This document shows positions 22,891-33,469 of a DNA stretch of 64,000 nt, piece by piece. Made by a program: the position numbers and the translations under genes. The notes beneath the pieces are model-generated. The model had not been told where the DNA came from. It made no database searches and saw nothing but the letters and a program-made list of their open reading frames with translations. Within the stretch, counting starts at the first letter, position 1. Every line of letters begins with the position of its first letter. This DNA comes from Uloborus plumipes (taxonomy: Eukaryota > Arthropoda > Arachnida > Araneae > Uloboridae), in contig JAXGGA010002994.1 of NCBI GenBank assembly GCA_038373865.1, forward strand, positions 1-64,000, written 5' to 3'.

Positions 22891-23194
22891 CAGGGGCGCC
22901 CTGATCTAAAATTTTTGGGAGGGGGAAAATTATCAATTTGCCGAATGAAGTTCCAATTTTACCGAATGTTGAAATACAAGCATGCACATTGCACATATGT
23001 CGCACATGCATAATATTTAGTGAGAAAAAACATTAGGCGTCTTTTAAAAAACGAGTCTAAAAACTAAAAAGAATAAATAATCTGGATGTTGCAATTTTGT
23101 CTTCTAATCGCCGAATCGTCAGCAAAATGTGCCGAATACGGAAATTATTTTGAGGTCACAGTGACCTCCCGTGACCTCTCATCGGGGTGCTTCT
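22891..23194. mobile_element. hAT-like MITE with perfect 8-bp TSD
   Basis: It starts CAGGGGCGCCC and ends CACCCC-type complement (GGGGTGCTTCTG). The 8-bp duplication AACAGACT lies at 22883-22890 and 23195-23202. The minus-strand copy of the host sequence at about 24418-24440 contains a single AACAGACT, an empty site in the same window. Eight-base duplications and CAG-type ends fit the hAT superfamily. It is non-coding. Confidence 0.92.
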
Positions 23195-23204
23195 GAACAG
23201 ACTC

Positions 23205-23917
23205 TAAATATTTGGGACATGGTGTTCCAGTAAATAGCCCAGGGAAAGAAATTGTAGCTTCCGTTTCACGATTTGTGGAAAAAAATGTTCTACTGATAAA
23301 GAGCATAAAAGCTATAGGTTGCGATGGCACATCAGGTAACACTGGAAAATCAAATGGTGCTATTAGATTTCCAGAAAAATCTTTAGAACCCTCACTACAA
23401 GCCGTGGTATGTTTTCTTCATTTAATGAATTACCACTTAGAAAGTTAACGGTGGCACTTGATAGGCCGACTACTGGACAAAATTCTTTTAGTTGACCTAT
23501 TGGAGAATTTTTACAATATTGCTAAGATCTATCAGTCATGAACTTTAAGAAAATAGAACGCGTTTTACTAGAAGTTGATGTCAAAGAATTGAGTCAAACA
23601 TACTTATGGGATGTGTCTAAAGCTGTAATGTCTGGCAAATGTTCTTAAAATTTAGCAGAAAGGAACCCTGCAAGCTTTTCCCATGTAAGATTGCTCACGA
23701 TGGCAAACAGTTTTGAGGCTATACATCGCAACTAGTGATTCCAGTCCAGAGTTAAATAAACTAGCAGAGTTTATAATAAAGGTTTATGCTCTCTGCTTCT
23801 TCACAATCGAATCTCAGCATAAAATTATTCATGCATCTAAGCATTTTTTTAAGATCATAGCTTGCAGCAAGTATTTGGAAACAAATCTCCAGAATGTTAT
23901 CCATTCCACGTTGTAAA
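23205..23917 (+). pseudogene. Transposase-like protein fragment, plus copy
   Basis: The open part 23212-23448 reads GHGVPVNSPGKEIVA, then IKAIGCDGTSGNTGKSNGAI and AVVCFLHLMNY. In other frames it continues PIGEFLQY, VDVKELSQTYLWDVSKAV and NLAERNPASFSH. The stretch 23713-23916 gives LYIATSDSSPELNKLAEFII and KVYALCFFTIESQHK. The IGCDGT-x-NTG motif and the AERNPASFSH segment are characteristic of a large uncharacterised transposase-like family I recall from arthropod and Hydra genomes; the catalytic chemistry is not known to me. Frameshifts at about 23445, 23500 and 23640, and several stops, make it a pseudogene. Confidence 0.65.
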
Positions 23918-23919
23918 GA

Positions 23920-24440
23920 AGCCATCTTGCATGGGAAAAGCTTGCAGGGTTCCTTTCTGCTAAATTTTGAGTGCCAGGCAGTTTGCCAGGCATTACAGCT
24001 TTAGACACATCCCATAAATATTTTTGACTCAATTCTTTGACATCAACTTCTGGTAAAATGCATTCTATTTTCTCAAAGTTCATGACTGGTAGATCTTAGC
24101 AATATTGTAAGAATTCTCCAATAGGTCAACTAAAATAATTTTGTCCAGTAGTCGGCCTATCAAGAGCCACCGTTAACTTTCTAAGTGCTAATTCATTAAA
24201 TGAAGAAAACATACCACGGCTTGTAGTGAGGGTTCTAAAGACTTTTCTGAAAGTCTAATAGCACCATTTGATTTTCCAGTGTTAACTGATGTGCCATCAC
24301 AACCGATAGCTTTTATGCTCTTTATCAATAGAACTTTATTTTATAAAAAACCGTGAAACTGAAGCTACAATTTCTTTCACTGGGCCATTTACTGGAGCAC
24401 CATGTCCGAAATATTTAGAGTCTGTTTCCTCAACTAAAGA
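23920..24440 (-). pseudogene. Transposase-like protein fragment, inverted copy
   Basis: This is the minus-strand duplicate of 23205-23690. The longest open part (23829-24083) reads MNFEKIECILPEVDVKELSQ, then KYLWDVSKAVMPGK, NLAERNPASFSHARWLL, after which it runs into unrelated sequence at the inversion junction (about 23920). It keeps W in HARW where the plus copy has L. Upstream on the minus strand the GCDGT region is present but interrupted. It is non-functional; it matters mainly because it forms the second arm of the inverted duplication. Confidence 0.65.
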
Positions 24441-24447
24441 TATATAT

Positions 24448-25066
24448 TTTAACTTATAATAACTAACACATATAGCTTAGTTCAGTAAAAAAAACCCCAT
24501 AAAATAACTAAAATTCTAAAATGTATTGTTATCATTCGTTAAAAGATAAAACGTTAACTGCGTTGTAAAGTTTTCGCTAATTTTTATGAAACCCTTTGCT
24601 TTCCTTATCATAGTCTTGATGATAATTCTTTATTTTAGCGCACACAAGTAAAGGGTTAACGTAAAACATCTTTTACTTTCTTTGCAAATGACCAAACATG
24701 GAAATGATGCGATGCCTAGCAAGCGGCGGAATTGGGAATCGAGAGGTAGCTTCAATTTCTGGCCAAATCTTCAAATTTGGCGACTTTTCAGCCGACTTTG
24801 AGACCCCTTATCTCGAAAACGAGGAGACGAGGGCACTTGATCTTTGGGTCAAAAACATGTCTTATTATGCTCTTTTGAATGGTACTATTTTAAACTGTTT
24901 TCATTATTACTTAAGTCGAGTACTTTCCTGGTAAGATCTCTATGCTCACGAGAAGAGATAAACAGTAATAAATCCTTGTTCTTGTCTTGAATAGAAAAAT
25001 TGGGGCTAGAATCTTGATTTTTCAAACAGTTTCCTTTAAATAAGTTTGAATTGGAACAATAGAACC
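24448..25066. other. Intergenic, no gene seen
   Basis: The 78-codon open frame at 24698-24934 has no domain. Nothing else supported. Confidence 0.4.
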
Positions 25067-25313
25067 TGGTAAGAACAACTCAACTCAAAAGACGCAGCAA
25101 CCATTGTAAGCGTTCGGCAGAACGATGACGACATCGTGACGTCACAGCATTGCTCTCACATCGTTTGAGTAGAATGACGTGATATGGTTTACGGCGGGTT
25201 GATGTCCTGGGCGTTTACTAGGTGGTGGTTGTGTGTGAGTTAAGTGCTCAAATAAAACTTATTAAATATAAAATGGTCCGTCGATTTCTTTAAATGTTGT
25301 TACGCAGCAAACA
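25067..25313 (+). repeat. BEL/Pao 5' LTR
   Basis: Begins TGGTAAGAACAACTC and ends GCAAACA, just before the primer-binding site. Its first 81 bases recur at 36768-36848. It contains the promoter for the element; a TATA-like TATTAAATATAAAAT lies at about 25259-25273. The 3' boundary is inferred from the primer-binding site position. Confidence 0.8.
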
Positions 25314-25315
25314 TT

Positions 25316-25331
25316 TGGTCCTTTCCGAGCC
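25316..25331 (+). promoter_or_regulatory. Primer-binding site
   Basis: TGGTCCTTTCCGAGCC starts with TGG two bases after the LTR end, as expected for annealing to the CCA 3' end of a tRNA. The tRNA species was not determined. Confidence 0.65.
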
Positions 25332-25533
25332 GTAATAAAGTGGACCTATGGAAAATGATGTGATTTTCGAGTAACAGTTCAAGTTGGCTGTTTCCGTCGA
25401 AGCACTGCTACAATTCAAGAGTGCCCAATGATAATGTTGTTACGCAGCTTATCTCTGGATAATTTATAATAATTCAAGTAATTTCAAGTTGATAGTGCAA
25501 CCTGTTTGAAGGTGAGTGATATATTTTCTCAAC

Positions 25534-26570
25534 ATGCCAATTACTTCCTTAAAACAAGCACTAGCCAAGAAACGGGTTCAAAAAGCCCAATTAACAAAAC
25601 TTGCGACAAAATTTCAAGAAGGTTGTGATTTTAAGGATGTTAATATTTGTGAACAGAAACTTTTATTAATTATTGATGAGTTAAACGAGTGTTTTGAGTT
25701 CCTTTTTACTAATTGTAAAGACGATGAAGTAGAAAATTATGCAACAGAACAAGAACAGATTTATGATATTAAGGATGAAATTGACTTCAAGTTAAACCGT
25801 ATCAAACACGAAAATGTTGATTCAAAACCACCAGTTCCCGTTTCAAATCAGAGCACCACCGTGAGACTTCCAAAAATATCATTACCTGTATTTTCTGGGA
25901 ATTTATACGAATGGCTTTCATTCAGAGATATTTTCAATGCAACTATTCATTCAAATAAGGAATTATCAGGTGGAATAAAATTACAATACCTAAAATCCTC
26001 TCTTAAAGGTGATGCTTTATGCATTATTCAATCTATATCTATAGTAGATGGGAATTATCAATTAGCGTGGTCGCTGTTAGAAGAACGATATTCGAATAAT
26101 CGTGAACAAGTTTACGCACATTTAAGGCGTTTTATGAGTATTCCTAACATTCAAAATGAGAATCCAAACGCAGTTTTGAGTTTACTAGATGTCGCGAGTG
26201 AGTGTTTAAGATCACTGGAAATTTTAAACCAAAACATAGAGGGTGTTTCTTCTGTTTTTCTTTGCTATGTTTTGAGTCAGAAACTAGATCCCAATACTAA
26301 AATGTGGTGGGAAAGACATTTAAAAAAGATGAATTACCGTCAGTAGCTGAGTTAATGGATTTTTTGAAAAACCACGCAAGAACCCTTAACGCTTCTAATA
26401 TAAATGTAAAACACAACAATTCTCCCAGAGTTTTGTCAATTGTACCAGAATCAGAAGAGGGTAAACTCCGTAAGTGCGTTATGTGTCAAATGAATAATCA
26501 TGTAACTTGTAAGTGTTCAAAATATCAGAAATTGCCGGTAAAAGAAAGAGTAAATTGTAAAGAAATTTAA
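25534..26570 (+). pseudogene. gag: BEL/Pao Gag, frameshifted
   Basis: The structural protein of the retrotransposon particle. The start is taken as the ATG at 25534, preceded by a short leader after the primer-binding site. The N-terminal part is charged and helical; a KISLPVFSGNLYEW motif, typical of BEL Gag, lies about 112 codons in. The first frame ends at 26346 after a slip in the A6 run near 26325, and the second frame carries on to 26570. The first CX2CX4HX4C zinc knuckle is at 26475-26516. A second slip near 26565 moves the following knuckles into the next frame. It is an inactive copy. Confidence 0.88.
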
Positions 26571-26574
26571 GCTT

Positions 26575-27708
26575 TGTTTTAACTGTATGCTTCCAAACCA
26601 TTCACAAAAAACTTGTCAATCTAATTATTCATGTTTGACGTGTAGGAAAAGACATCACACAACATTATGTTATGGGAATCAGGGTGATAGAACTGCTCAA
26701 TATGAAATTGATGTTCAATCACCGAACGTTAGTTACATGAATCAAAAAAGAGATTCGAGTATTACCCAAGTTAAAAGTGAAGCTGTTGAGAGCGGGAGTC
26801 ACCTGAATGCCTTGGCGCCTTTCTTTCAAGGGAAATGCAATGAAACTGTAGTGTTAAATAATATTGTGTCTCAATCGACAGTGTTACTTTCTACTGCGCT
26901 TGTTTATATTCAGAATGTTCAAGGGGAAATGATCTCTGCTAGGGCGATCCTCGATGGAGGAAGCATATGCAATTTCATCACTAACGAGCTGGCAGATTTA
27001 TTACGCATACCGAAGAAAAAGATAAATCTAGCACTTAATGGGGTTGGTGGAACATTCGTTAATGTAAAGTGGAGAACAAGTGCCACGATAAAGAATCATA
27101 ATAAGAGCTTTTCAAAGGAACTAAATTTTCTAATAACCTCCAAAATAACAAATATAACCCCTTCTACATATGTCCCAATTGATAAATTGAATTTTCCTTT
27201 TGATATTAAATTAGCTGATCGTGATTTTAATAAGCCTGAGAAAATATCGATGTTGTTAGGAAATGAAGTTTTTTATGAGTTGCTGTTATCTGGGCAAATA
27301 TATATTCAAAATTCAAATTTAATTCTACAAAATTCTGTATTTGGTTATGTAGTTGGAGGAAGTACTACTGATTATGAGGAAACCAAAGTGTATTGTGGGC
27401 TAATTAGTGAGCCGGGAAATTTAAATGATGAACTACGAAAGTTCTGGGAATTAGAAAAAGTGGATGAAAGGCCACTTATAAAAAGTTCTGACGAATTTCA
27501 ATGTGATCAAAATTTTGCAGAAACTTATAGAAGAGATGAGAACGGTAAGTTTGTTGTACAAATGGCTCTCAAAAAAGATCCCCAGTGTTTGGGAGAATCA
27601 AAAAGTATTGCCCTTAGAAAACTTAATTCTCAATATTGGCGTCTAGAAAAAGACCCTGTGCAAATGGCACTGTATACTGAGTTCATGACACTGTATACTG
27701 AGTCATGA
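26575..27708 (+). pseudogene. pol: BEL/Pao Gag knuckles 2-3, protease and start of RT
   Basis: Begins with two zinc knuckles, CX2CX4HX4C at 26575-26616 and CX2CX4HX3C at 26632-26670. The aspartic protease follows: the catalytic triplet region at 26953-26961 reads D-G-G, where retroviral-type proteases have D-S-G or D-T-G, and a flap-like hydrophobic segment comes after. From about 27440 the frame shows the linker that precedes reverse transcriptase. It ends at 27708 in a local micro-duplication. An intact ATG at 26587 is not a true start: the frame continues from gag. Confidence 0.85.
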
Positions 27709-27726
27709 GTTAATGGCACTGAGTTC

Positions 27727-28530
27727 ATGAGAGAATATAGGGATTTAGGACACATGCAGGAGGTCAAAGAGGTAGAAGATCCAGGGATAACTTATTATAT
27801 ACCACATTTAGGTGTCTTTCGCCCTGAGAAAAATTCTACAAAAATGAGAGTCGTGTTCAACGCTTCTCAACCCACATCTACAGGCGAGTCCTTAAATTCT
27901 ATTCAATTAAATGGTGGGGTAATTCAGGATGAGCTATTTTCAATTATTTTGAGATTCAGAATGCATCGTTTTGCTTTTACGGCTGATGTCATAAAAATAT
28001 ACAGAATGATTCTCATTGATCCTAGCCAACATAATTTACAACGTATTTTGTGGAAGGATTCTGCTACTGAACCGATTAAAACGTACCAACTTTGTACTGT
28101 GACGTATGGAACTACAAGCGCTCCGTACCTAGCTATGAGGTGTTTAAAACAACTGGCATTAGATGGTCAAAAAGAGTTTCCTTTAGCGTCTATGGCAATT
28201 TAAAGCAATTTTTACATGGACGATGTCCTAACTGGTTCAGCAGATTTAGAATCAGCTAAAACTTTACAAAGGGAGTTAATAAACTTGTTTGAAACATGTG
28301 GTATTGCATTTCACAAGTGGTGTAGTAATGACTCAAGGTTACTGGAAATTGTGGGAGCTTCTGAGAGTTATAGCTTTAACCAGGTAGAAGAAACTAAAGC
28401 ATTGGGGCTCATATGGGATCCAAAGAGTGACACTTTGAAATTTCACGTATCAACGACAGACCAAAACCAATTTACGAAAAGAGGGGTGCTTTCAGTAATT
28501 GCACGTTTATTCGACCCATTGGTCTCTTAG
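27727..28530 (+). pseudogene. pol: BEL/Pao reverse transcriptase
   Basis: RNA-directed DNA polymerase of the element. Visible motifs are KMRVVFNAS (about 27840), FTADV for the first catalytic aspartate (about 27976), and YMDD at 28213-28224 in FYMDDVLTGSADLE. An in-frame TAA at 28201-28203 stands four codons before the YMDD box, and the frame ends at 28530 where a slip leads into the next segment, so the enzyme cannot be made. The upstream join to protease is disrupted by the micro-duplication at 27660-27730. Confidence 0.88.
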
Positions 28531-30191
28531 GTCCTATAATTACGGTCGCCAAGGTATTTATGCAGGGGCTTTGGGTTTAAAATCTCAGTGGGATGATAGG
28601 CTACCTGAGGATAAGTTAAAAGAGTGGAAAGAATTTCGGGAGTCCTTAGAATTAATTAATGAAATAAAGATCAATAGATTTGTATTAAGTGAGGATTTTG
28701 GGGTTTTAATTCTTAAGGGATTTTCCGATGCATCAGAAGTTGCCTATGGTGCAGTAATTTATGTTGTGAGTCAGAGCCATTCGGGTAAACTCACCTCCCA
28801 TTTACTATGTAGTAAGAGCCGTGTGGCACCCATAAAGACCTTGACGATTCCAAGACTAGAACTTTGTGGTGCAACCCTTTTAGCAAAACTAATGCATAAA
28901 GTAATGTCAGCTCTGAAAGTACCTCGTTCTTCAGCGTACTACTATTCGGACAGCACGATTGTTCTTTCATGGATTCTGAAATCACCGTCCGAATTAACGA
29001 CATTTGTAGCTTCAAGAGTGACAACTATTCAATCTCTTACTGATGTGAAACAGTGGGGACATGTTAAATCATCGGACAATCTCGCAGATTTAATTTCAAG
29101 AGGATGCAAAACTAAGGATCTAATAAACAGTAGCCTGTGGTGGAATGGTCTACAATATCTAGTTCAAGACAATGATTCGTCATACGTACCTGAATTCACT
29201 GAAGTTCATGCTACGATGATTATTTCTGCAAGCTCATCAGTGCTGGATGATGTATTGAGCTGCAGTAATAACTACTTTAAAACTGTACGTATTCTGTGTT
29301 ATGTGCTACGATTCATAAACATTCTAAAGAGTCGTCAGTGTTTTTCAGGTAGAATCTGTATTGAAGAATTTAGGATCGCTGAGCATCATTTGGTTCGAGA
29401 AGCTCAGAAAGCAATTGACAAGAAAACCGTCGCAGGGTTAAGCAGTTTAAAGCCATTTGTAGACAAAGAGGAAATTATGAGAGTAGGTGGACGGTTATTA
29501 CGAGCTGACATTCCCTATGAACAAAAATGTCCTATTTTATTGTCTAAGAAGCATAAATTAACTGAGAAAATATTTTTTACTTATCATTTAAAGTTTCTTC
29601 ACGTTGGTCCACAAGGGTTACTAAATGTAGTTCGATTAAAATTTTGGCCATTGGGTGGTAGAGATTTGGCGAGAAAAGCAGTACATTCCTGCATTACATG
29701 CTTTAGAAATAAACCACTTTTGATTTTTCAAATTATGGCAGATTTGCCGAAAGATCGAGTAATAGGGACTTATGCTTTCAATTGTGCCGGATTAGATCTG
29801 TGTGGGCCATTCTATGTGACGTACAAAAACCAACGTAAGGGAACTTTAAATAAGATTTATGTTTGTGTTTTTATATGTTTTTCAACAAAAGTCATTCATC
29901 TCGAGGTCTTAAATGATCTAACGTCGGATGCATTAATCGCAACATTGAAGCGTTTCTTCGCTAGAAGAGGCAAACCGGCTAAAATGTATTCAGATAATGC
30001 CACAAATATGGTAGGTGCAAAATCAGAACTAAAAGAGTGGTCAAAATTAGTAGCAACTCCAGATAACGAGCTTTCAGCTTTTATAACTTCTGAAGGTATC
30101 GAGTGGAAGCTTATTCCTCCCAGGTCACCTCATTTCAGGGGATTGTGGGAAGCAGGAGTAAAAAGCGTAAAGCATCATTTAATAAGATCTA
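28520..30191 (+). pseudogene. pol: BEL/Pao RNase H and integrase (5' part)
   Basis: Frame 28499-30286, of which the element part stops at 30191. RNase H residues: SDASE (about 28725), LELCGATL (about 28857) and SDSTIVLSW (about 28947). The integrase zinc-binding region follows with YHLKFLHVGP and CITCF. The catalytic core shows D in GLDLCGPF (about 29790), D in YSDNATNMVG (about 29989) and E in GLWEAGVKSVK (about 30140), so the D,D,E triad is present here. At 30191 the frame runs into the TIR of the inserted DNA element; the C-terminal integrase portion continues at 36084. Confidence 0.9.
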
Positions 30192-30998
30192 CACTCTTAA
30201 AAGTGTGCCGCTTATATGTAAGGCACAAGAGAATTGTGCCTTATATTACTTACATATCAGAGGCACAAAGCGTTAGGTGCCGTTGATACATACAAAGCAC
30301 AACGAGATGAACGGCACGGACAGGAAAGCAAGACTTTTTAAAGGCACACTGAATCAGCGTGCCTTTTAAATTCCCACTTCGCAAGTTTCAAGCGGCACAT
30401 GGTCTATTCACGCTTTGGGTTTGAGGTTATAGCTGATCACGTGGCCCGTATGTTTATTTTCAATGCTGGAGATGGCGGAAAGTTCGTTATCGCAAAAATT
30501 CAGGATTAAATGTATTCTTTCGTCGTTTTCAAGCAATATTATTAGTTTGAGAGAAATAGTTTTATATACTGCATTGTTGTTTCATGCAGATGTAAGAATA
30601 GGGAACGAAAATCAATTTGTAGTGTAGAAATTAGATCGTTCCATGCCTTTCCATTGCAAGATTCATCGTTTGAAGAAACGGCAAATGAAAAGTCAGTCGG
30701 GTGCATTTTGTGCAGAATAAGCATTTTATGGTTTGCTCTGAACACTTACTATCAGAAGAAGATTTTATTTATCTGTCCATACGTTATGCATTATTAATTG
30801 CCGAGGCATAAACTGCTGTTTCAAACGTCTTCCTATGGAAACATCGATAACAAAATGGGCAGCAAAAGAGTGTGTTAGTGTATTTTTTAAATCTACATAC
30901 TCCTTTGCTGATCTTTTTTGTGCTGTATGTTGACATTTTGTGCTACGACAGGTATGTAAAATAGCTCGTCCAATTTATTTCTATTATGATTTATCAGC
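30192..30998 (+). repeat. Left long terminal inverted repeat
   Basis: Starts with short nested palindromes of AAGGCACAAG/CTTGTGCC type, then a GC-richer block (AATTCCCACTTCGCAAGTTT, TAGCTGATCACGTGGCC), then the THAP-like coding remnant. It is matched in inverted orientation by 35273-36082. Confidence 0.9.
30590..30850 (+). pseudogene. THAP-type zinc finger remnant (left arm)
   Basis: One plus frame reads RCKNRERKSICSVEIRSFHAF, trimmed to SFHAFP at its THAP-like core (about 30630-30650). After a frame slip the next frame reads KHFMVCSEHLLSEEDFIY (about 30720-30770) and TAVSNVFLWKH (about 30810-30840). THAP domains carry a C2CH zinc site with the pattern SFHRFP-like near the start, CSxHF near the last Cys and His, and AVPxIF-like at the end; the order and spacing here fit. 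THAP fingers bind DNA at the N-terminus of P, Kolobok and related transposases. Stops interrupt it, so it is a remnant. Confidence 0.6.
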
Positions 30999-31129
30999 TT
31001 TATTTTAATTAAAATCTTAGTCTCATTTGCCATAATGGTTTAATATGTTAGATATTTGATACTGTTTGTTGTTCTGGCAAAAAGCTCCATTGATAAGAGA
31101 AGTAATTATTTTTTAGTTGCATGGGCTTT

Positions 31130-32290
31130 ATTATGATAAATATTGTCTCACAAGATTCGGTTGACTTTAAATTTATTGTACTAGTTTTTAAAATATAGTA
31201 GGATTTTTTAAAAAATAATAAGTTATGATTTAGCATTTTTTTTTAAGTTTAAAATTAATTTTAACTCAATTTGATAATATTTCGTAGTACTTCATCATGA
31301 TAAAGTATAAATTCCAGTGCCGTATTTACGTATGGGCTTAGTGAGCTATAGCGTAGGGCGGCACGATTGGGGGGGGGGGCGGCACTTTTTCTATGCAAAG
31401 TGAAGACCTTTTTTTTTTTTAGACAGCAGGGCTGATCGACAGCTAGAATTATATCAGTTAATTGAATTAAATACTGTTCTTTATTTAATAACGCTGGAAT
31501 GCTGGTGGAATTTTTCATACAAAAGTATTGAACCGCAGGGGAAAAAAAGAAAAGAAGATAAGACAGGAATAAGACTAGAAAGATGAAAAAAAAAGACTGC
31601 AAGACAGAAAAAATTGTTCGTTAAAACCGGGTCTGGCTCGTTAAAACGAATTCTGTTCCATAGACTTAACATTGATCCAACAAAATATTCTCGTTTCCCT
31701 CGTTGTTGATTTATAATAATGTAAGAGCAGATTTGTAGTAGTAAATGTTGAAATTCCCAAAAGACGAATTTTTACCAATTGGCTGATTGTTAACAACCAA
31801 TTTCATATTTAACTAGCTGTGTGGCCGGGATTTGCACGGTTTACCTTGAAAATACATTTTATGTCAAGTAAATAAATTTTTTTTTTTTTTCTAACAACTT
31901 TGAAATTCAACACCTCAAGGGGGGGGGCGGTCAGTTTCAAAAGCCCAAGGTGGCCTCACGTCAAATACGCATCTGATAAATTCTCACAAGATTCAGTTGA
32001 ATATAAATTTGTTGAACTTGTTAAAATATAATAGGATTTTTTTCGGCAAAAATAAGTAAAAAAAGACTATTCTCGTAGAAATTGCAGATTCAAAACTAAA
32101 TATTTATAAAAGAAACTTTGCCTCTGTGCATTAAAGTTTAAATTCACTAATTTCCTGTATCGCAGCATTTATTTACTAAATGTAATAAATTTTAACTTAG
32201 TCAATTTTCATGTGACCTTTATTATGGTAAAATACTTTATCACGAGATTCAGTTGACTTTAAATTTACTGAACTTGTTATCTTTTAATGA
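31130..32290. repeat. Three diverged direct repeats in the element interior
   Basis: A block of the form ATGATAAA..TCACAAGATTC then GTTGACTTTAAATTTAnTG occurs at about 31130-31205, 31290-31314 resumed at 31976-32035, and 32219-32290. The middle one is split by the hAT element 31315-31975. They look like old internal repeats of the parent element. Confidence 0.6.
31315..31975. mobile_element. Non-autonomous hAT element, 661 bp, perfect 8-bp TSD
   Basis: Begins CAGTGCCGTATTTACG and ends CAAATACGCATCTG. ATAAATTC is duplicated at 31307-31314 and 31976-31983. It is homologous to the hAT element 53030-55341 but lacks the two insertions found there, so it serves as the empty reference for both. It includes a Tigger-like internal stretch (TTCGTTAAAACCGGGTC to about 31710) and a fragment near 31812 of the repeat whose head is seen at 37691. 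It is non-coding. Confidence 0.93.
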
Positions 32291-32419
32291 GATTTTATTA
32301 CACAAAAATACAACTTTTAGTGAAATTTTTTCGTCAAACAATTTTTCTTTAGCAGGCCGAGTACTCAGTGATCAGTTTAAATCATTTTTTGGATCCGTAT
32401 GACATGTTCGTAGAGTGTA

Positions 32420-32655
32420 CACTCTTAAAACTGTGCCTCTGAAATAAGCGGCACATTTTGAATTTTTGTGCCTCTGAAAATTAAGAGGCACATTTAAAAT
32501 GAAAGGCACCGTTTGTGACTCTGAAATTAAAAGGCACATACCGTGCCTTTGATTTTAGATTTCAGTGCCGTATATTTGACAACGTCTGTGCCTCTGATTT
32601 TTGATTTCAGTGCCTTATTTTTAAAAGGATTTGTGCCTCTTATAGGTTTATAATA
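32420..32655. repeat. Fragment related to CACTCTTAAAA elements
   Basis: CACTCTTAAAACTGTGCCTC follows TA at 32418-32419 and begins a series of GTGCCTCTGA / TCAGAGGCAC-type palindromes similar to the ends of the 30192-36082 element. No matching right end was found; it may be a truncated nested relative. Confidence 0.5.
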
Positions 32656-33469
32656 ATAATAAAGGCTTATTAGGGGAATTTCAACGTCAGTTTATAGTAA
32701 CTTCTTAATTTTTTACCCCAGTGCTTGCATGTTTTAAACTTTTTTTTAATTCTTAATTCTTCAAGGCACATTAATTAGATATATCAAAACAAATGTTTCC
32801 CAAAGAATATAAAAATCTTTTGCATAATACTTTATTTCAAACATTTTCTGATTTGATTGTTGTATAAGCTCTTATTTTCGCTAATCTTGTCAGCAGAACC
32901 GAAAGTTGGACAAGATAAGAAAAAAAAATGCCATTAAGCTTCAGTTTTTGCCATTGTACGACATAGCAAAAATAAGTACTTCATAACAAATTGTCAGTTT
33001 GATCCTGAAACAAAGGTAGGGGAGCATTAAAAGAAAAACTTTGTGTTGCTTTCTTTGTTATTGTGATGTTTTTTTAAAAAAACTATTTTAAAAACAAATG
33101 CTGTCTGAAGTGAAAATCTCAAACAAATGTTATAAAAATTATAACGTTAATTTTCTTTTTTTTTAATTGATGCTTAATAAGATTAAAAAATACATTATGT
33201 CTAGCAACTTGAAAAAAAAAAATGGTAAGAATCACATGACTAAAATAAAAAAAAAAATCATATTCAAAAAGAACTCACCTGTACCCATACTAGACTTTCA
33301 TTATTTATGAAGTCATGAAAATGAATTTTTAAAAAGCGAGAACTATCTCTCAAATGTGATTTTTGCAATAAAGGTGACATAATTTCTCAATTTCCTTCAG
33401 TGGTTTGTAAAATTGATAAGATAGTCAACAAATTTTAATGAAATTTGACAAACTAAACTCTGTTTAGTT

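Larger units (their letters stand above)
22866..24447. repeat. Inverted duplication of a transposase-like pseudogene
   Basis: The plus arm (22866 to about 23690) and the minus arm (about 23920-24447) are inverted copies of the same sequence, from TATCTTTGGTTGAGGAAACAG to GCAAGCTTTTCCCATG. The plus copy alone continues to about 23917, so the minus copy is joined directly to it there. The plus arm contains the 304-bp hAT MITE; the minus arm keeps the intact site. Transcription through it would give a long hairpin RNA. Confidence 0.88.

Noticed and set aside
22883..23202. AACAGACT repeats as recombination attachment sites
   Set aside because: They are the 8-bp target duplication of a hAT MITE, shown by the single copy in the opposite arm.
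29790..30286. Integrase open frame extending to 30286
   Set aside because: The last 95 bases lie in the TIR of the inserted DNA element; the integrase part ends at 30191.
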